In this document: positions 62,001-64,000 of the stretch, piece after piece
Position numbering within the stretch: the stretch's first letter is position 1
How the letters are laid out: every line of letters starts with the position of its first letter
The notes under the pieces: generated by a model
The model's input: only the letters and a program-made list of their open reading frames with translations
The model's database searches: none
What the model was told of the DNA's origin: nothing
Translations under genes and position numbers: made by a program
Assembly (NCBI GenBank): GCA_051954695.1
Contig: JBQCHL010000017.1
Span: 7,361-71,360 of the forward strand
DNA length: 64,000 nucleotides
From: Terrimonas_A sp051954695
Lineage (GTDB): Bacteria; Bacteroidota; Bacteroidia; Chitinophagales; Chitinophagaceae
Reading direction: 5' to 3'

Positions 62001-63528
62001 CTGTGAGTGTTTGTGTTACATCTGTTGCCGGATTATAATTGGCATGGCCGGCCTGACTTGCAGTAATAGTGGTGATACCGGCTTTCAGGATATGGATCTT
62101 TCCGCTTACGATCGTGGCAACAGCCGTATTGCTACTTGTATAGGTAATCGGATTGGAAGGATTATCACTTGTAGCGCCGGGATCAAAATCAGCATCTCCA
62201 TAAGTAACACTGTTTGTCGGTGCAAAGCTGATATGCTGATCAAGCCTGGGTGACGTTTGGAAAGCCCAGGTGGCCGTGTTATTAATACCCGCAAAGGGAT
62301 TATTATCGAGATCAAGGATGGCGCCTGCATCAATAAGGACGTACACATCTGTTTGAGAAGGAAGATCAGATGTTGGATTGATCGTTACAGTAGAGCCACT
62401 GATCGTTACATTACTGCTGTTTACACTGATCTGCTCAACAATGCTGTTATTGGATGTTCTATAAATAGTGATATTGCCGGTGCCTTTTTTGACGTCCGTA
62501 GCGAACTGCATAACCAGGTCTATGTTCCTGGAAATCCCCGTTGTATTTGTGGCGGGGCTGAGGCTGATAATCACAGGAGCAACCACTTGCTCAATAGTAT
62601 TCGCAGGAGCTAGTTTTCTGACACGGAAATTATCAATATAGATCTCCGCTCCTTCAGCAAAACCGTATCCCCATACGCCCGCGCCTGAATTGAATACCGA
62701 GGGTAGGTCGATGATCTTTTGGTCGTCGAAATAGACCGCAGCCCCTGCGCTGGTGCGTTCAACATTCCATTTATACCATACATTACTATAGTGTGTATAA
62801 TCCCAGGCGCCGGTGTAGTCCGCTATATTATTCACGATCAGCGATTGCATGATCATGTTGGACTCATCAGTCATCGAGTGGATCGCAAAGAAATTGGTAG
62901 GATCGGTGTATTCGAAGAGAACTCCTCCCATAGCGTCTGAATTAATACTCAGGTAATCCATTTCCACTGCATAATCTGTTAATGGGCCTGTATATTTTAC
63001 AGCCGCCGTCCCGATGTCATCTATGAGATTAGATCCTTTCATTCTTTTGCTTCCTCCAAAATCAGCAACTGACCAGGTGTTGAGCCCGATATATGTCCAT
63101 CCGCTGAGTGTCCCACTTTCGAAATCATCAAAAGACTCGAAGGTAGTTACACCATTGCTTGCTGCCGGAGCTAAAGCATTACCATAGTACATATTCAAAA
63201 TGGTAATGGCATTGGCCTGGAGAGAATTTACTTTTACCCAGATGATGGTATTCGTGGTATTAATCCCCGACTCGATCCAGTAACTAAGGTCATTACACGA
63301 AGCGTCTGTAAAACGTATATCGTTCCCGCTGGCCTGCATCTTGCCTGCGCCGATCAATTCCTGGGTATTCACTTTTACTTTCACCTGGAAATCTGTCAGT
63401 GCAGGCCCCGTATTATTAAAAGCAATTTTTTTGGAATAGCTATATGCCGAATAGCATTGAGCATGTAAATATTCCTGTGATCCCAGCACGAACAGTAAGG
63501 TCAGAAAGAATAGGGTTCTTCTAAACAT
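59005..63528 (-). CDS. Giant surface protein with DUF2341, six YDG repeats, MBG, cadherin and CHU_C domains
   Basis: The 1507-residue secreted protein has a signal peptide (MFRRTLFFLTLLFVLGSQ), a DUF2341-type and concanavalin-like N-terminal part (residues about 25-320), an Ig-like domain, six tandem YDG repeats of about 90 residues (each with ITK-E/V-YDG, spaced about 270 bp between 61960 and 60590), an MBG-type unit (FAGIPNPVFTASYSGF), a cadherin-like domain (near 1160-1260), Ig-like domains, and a gliding-motility C-terminal domain (ITPNGDGINDRFEI, VFDRSGKVVYEK). The CHU_C tail is a type B signal for the type IX secretion system. The likely role is adhesion or gliding. The ATG at 63528 begins the signal peptide; the longer frame adds 12 unrelated residues. 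Confidence 0.9.
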   Translation of the reverse strand: MFRRTLFFLTLLFVLGSQEYLHAQCYSAYSYSKKIAFNNTGPALTDFQVKVKVNTQELIGAGKMQASGNDIRFTDASCNDLSYWIESGINTTNTIIWVKVNSLQANAITILNMYYGNALAPAASNGVTTFESFDDFESGTLSGWTYIGLNTWSVADFGGSKRMKGSNLIDDIGTAAVKYTGPLTDYAVEMDYLSINSDAMGGVLFEYTDPTNFFAIHSMTDESNMIMQSLIVNNIADYTGAWDYTHYSNVWYKWNVERTSAGAAVYFDDQKIIDLPSVFNSGAGVWGYGFAEGAEIYIDNFRVRKLAPANTIEQVVAPVIISLSPATNTTGISRNIDLVMQFATDVKKGTGNITIYRTSNNSIVEQISVNSSNVTISGSTVTINPTSDLPSQTDVYVLIDAGAILDLDNNPFAGINNTATWAFQTSPRLDQHISFAPTNSVTYGDADFDPGATSDNPSNPITYTSSNTAVATIVSGKIHILKAGITTITASQAGHANYNPATDVTQTLTVLPKSLTLTFNATPLITKEYDGNTNATLAAGNYTLVGIVGSDAVTASGTASYADKSIGTTKNITVTGITLSGAQKDNYTLATTSGNTTGNITPKSVSVILIAIPAITKVYDGTTAASLAAGNFGIAGVVAGEQVTVTGTASYDNENAGTGKTVTAGNFVLAGADKDNYTLSTTTASTTGEITAKSISFTLNATPVITKEYDGTTAASLAAGNFQLSGLIGSDNVSVNGTASYDTKQVGTGKTITVTSAALQGVDQGNYSLATTTATTSGNITAKAITVSLNASPLITKVYDGNISAVLAEANYSLSGVLNSDDVKVSGTAEYDNKNIGSGKTISVTNFVLAGADKLNYNLTTTTGTTSGNITAKTITVSLNSSPEITKVYDGNTNAILVAANYSLTGITGSDVVSVSGNAQYGDAQAGNNKTINVGSFILAGADMSNYTISTTNATTTGNITARELTLTLNSSPVISKEYDGTTGIVLAPANYQLSGVIGADNVQVSGTADFDNKNVGNSKTITAGGFVLSGADKANYSLTTQNATTTGNVTAKALMITADNKVRFAGIPNPVFTASYSGFLSNEGPEVLTAEPVFSTTATQASLPGDYAIEVSGASAANYTISYTAGTLTIKDEAPTAINFNQAVLYENKPTGTLAGTLSASSFDPSATFIFTLVSGAGDTDNQLFTINGNQLLSNASFNYEERSTFTVRVRAATQSGLWLEESITVQVTDVNEGPTLDQPGDKALCFVNTPQTIDLTGISAGPEAGQTTTLSVSSDNSPLFGSLTISGTGSTAQIRYTIMSNVAGTALVSVKVKDNGGAQDGGTDEVIKTFRITVNPNPVFTISSDKGTSLSKGNSSQLTITGSDIASVQWSPATGLNDAQSLNPVARPLTNTVYSVIATSAAGCTTTGSISIAVTDDLAVIEPKIIITPNGDGINDRFEIKNIDAYPNNRLQVFDRSGKVVYEKQNYTNNWDGKVQNRPLADDTYFYVLTVNGKVIRKGSITIIK
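60580..61965 (-). repeat. Six-copy YDG tandem repeat within the giant surface gene
   Basis: Codons for ITKEYDG/ITKVYDG/ISKEYDG recur at about 61950, 61680, 61400, 61130, 60860 and 60590, a period of about 270 bp. Copies differ by many substitutions, so the array is old rather than freshly expanded. Confidence 0.85.
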
Positions 63529-64000
63529 ATTGGTGTTTTTAATATAGAGAGATGTCAGCATCACCCTGACAAGGGAGAGATGACAGAGGTAGTCACTTAA
63601 TAAAAAATGATATGATCGATATTATCCGGATCCCGTGAGACTGTTGAGGTTATATGTATGCACTGAAGTAACGGGCCGATAAAAGGCTGAAGAGTAGAGT
63701 TGGTTGCCATACGAAATTGGTTTTACAAAGGTGTCGGTCGTAATAGTTAGTTGCTCCTATCGAGGCGATAACGGCCCCGGGAGGAATATATTGTTAAAGC
63801 AAACAAAAAACGATCAGGATTTAAAACTGCCAGCCTGGTATAACACATATTCGAGGACAAACCCTCTCGCCAACGTAAAACCACTATCGCATATATACTT
63901 CATGCCTCATAAGCGACGCTTTATTGGCAAAACACTACGCTTAAGCTCTATTCCTTTTTTCCTGATAAAATACTACTGCAATTTTGCGCCCTCATTAAAC
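63529..64000. other. Intergenic region at the right edge
   Basis: No complete gene was seen in these 472 bp. A plus-strand frame opens at ATG 63902 and remains open to the edge (33 codons), but nothing in it is recognisable. The AATTTTG near 63982 looks like a -7 element, so a plus-strand gene may start just outside the window. Confidence 0.35.

Overview
The window comes from a Bacteroidota genome, most likely family Chitinophagaceae (the Chitinophaga/Niastella/Flavihumibacter kind). This rests on the gene content: a PorP/SprF protein beside a giant adhesin with a CHU_C gliding-type C-terminus, DUF3078 and DUF5522 proteins, a DUF6443 RHS protein, ECF sigma/FecR pairs, and sensor kinases with periplasmic propellers. 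Promoters fit the Bacteroidota form (TTG, about 19-21 nt, TANNTTTG). Several start codons differ from the longest open frame because those frames open on TTG or GTG codons inside promoters or neighbouring genes; the start chosen is explained in each entry.

Left part (1-30 kb), mostly housekeeping. In order: a FecR anti-sigma gene cut by the window edge with its ECF sigma partner, a membrane patatin, heme A synthase, RNase HII, a YciO/Sua5 protein, a JmjC-like cupin, an orphan 2-oxoacid:ferredoxin oxidoreductase beta subunit, an S9 peptidase, and the oxidative pentose phosphate operon gnd-zwf-pgl with a strong terminator. Then come a diheme cytochrome, a MarR/acyl-CoA dehydrogenase operon with a visible operator, a hydrolase/glycosyltransferase/ABC permease group, and an Lrp-flippase-Wzz-O-antigen ligase operon. 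Upstream of lrp is a non-coding transcription unit (about 26.09-26.39 kb) with its own promoter and intrinsic terminator. It encodes a tRNA-Leu-like RNA carrying a roughly 90-nt insertion. DUF3078, trmB, DUF5522 and an alkyltransferase-like gene follow.

Middle part (29-43 kb), accessory. A transposase remnant and a truncated primase-like ATPase border a minus-strand RHS locus: ECF sigma factor, fibre-like protein, coiled-coil/barrel protein, a 1253-residue YD-type secreted protein, a Spy-like small protein, a 1569-residue RHS protein with a variable membrane-active-looking tip, and a small AT-rich four-helix membrane protein that is a good immunity candidate. A UUCG-loop terminator ends it.

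Right part (43-64 kb): an HTH regulator, an L,D-transpeptidase-like protein, a MATE exporter, a signalling block (two NarL-type kinases, one NarL regulator, two receiver-only proteins, and a LytS-type propeller kinase overlapping its LytTR regulator), a globin, an unannotated 44-residue tri-cysteine peptide gene, a small secreted protein, and a PorP/SprF protein with a 1507-residue multi-domain type IX secretion substrate.

Four long palindromic intergenic elements of at least three sequence families (8.6, 26.6, 44.3 and 52.4 kb) are scattered through the window. No CRISPR array, rRNA, canonical tRNA or intact insertion sequence was seen.
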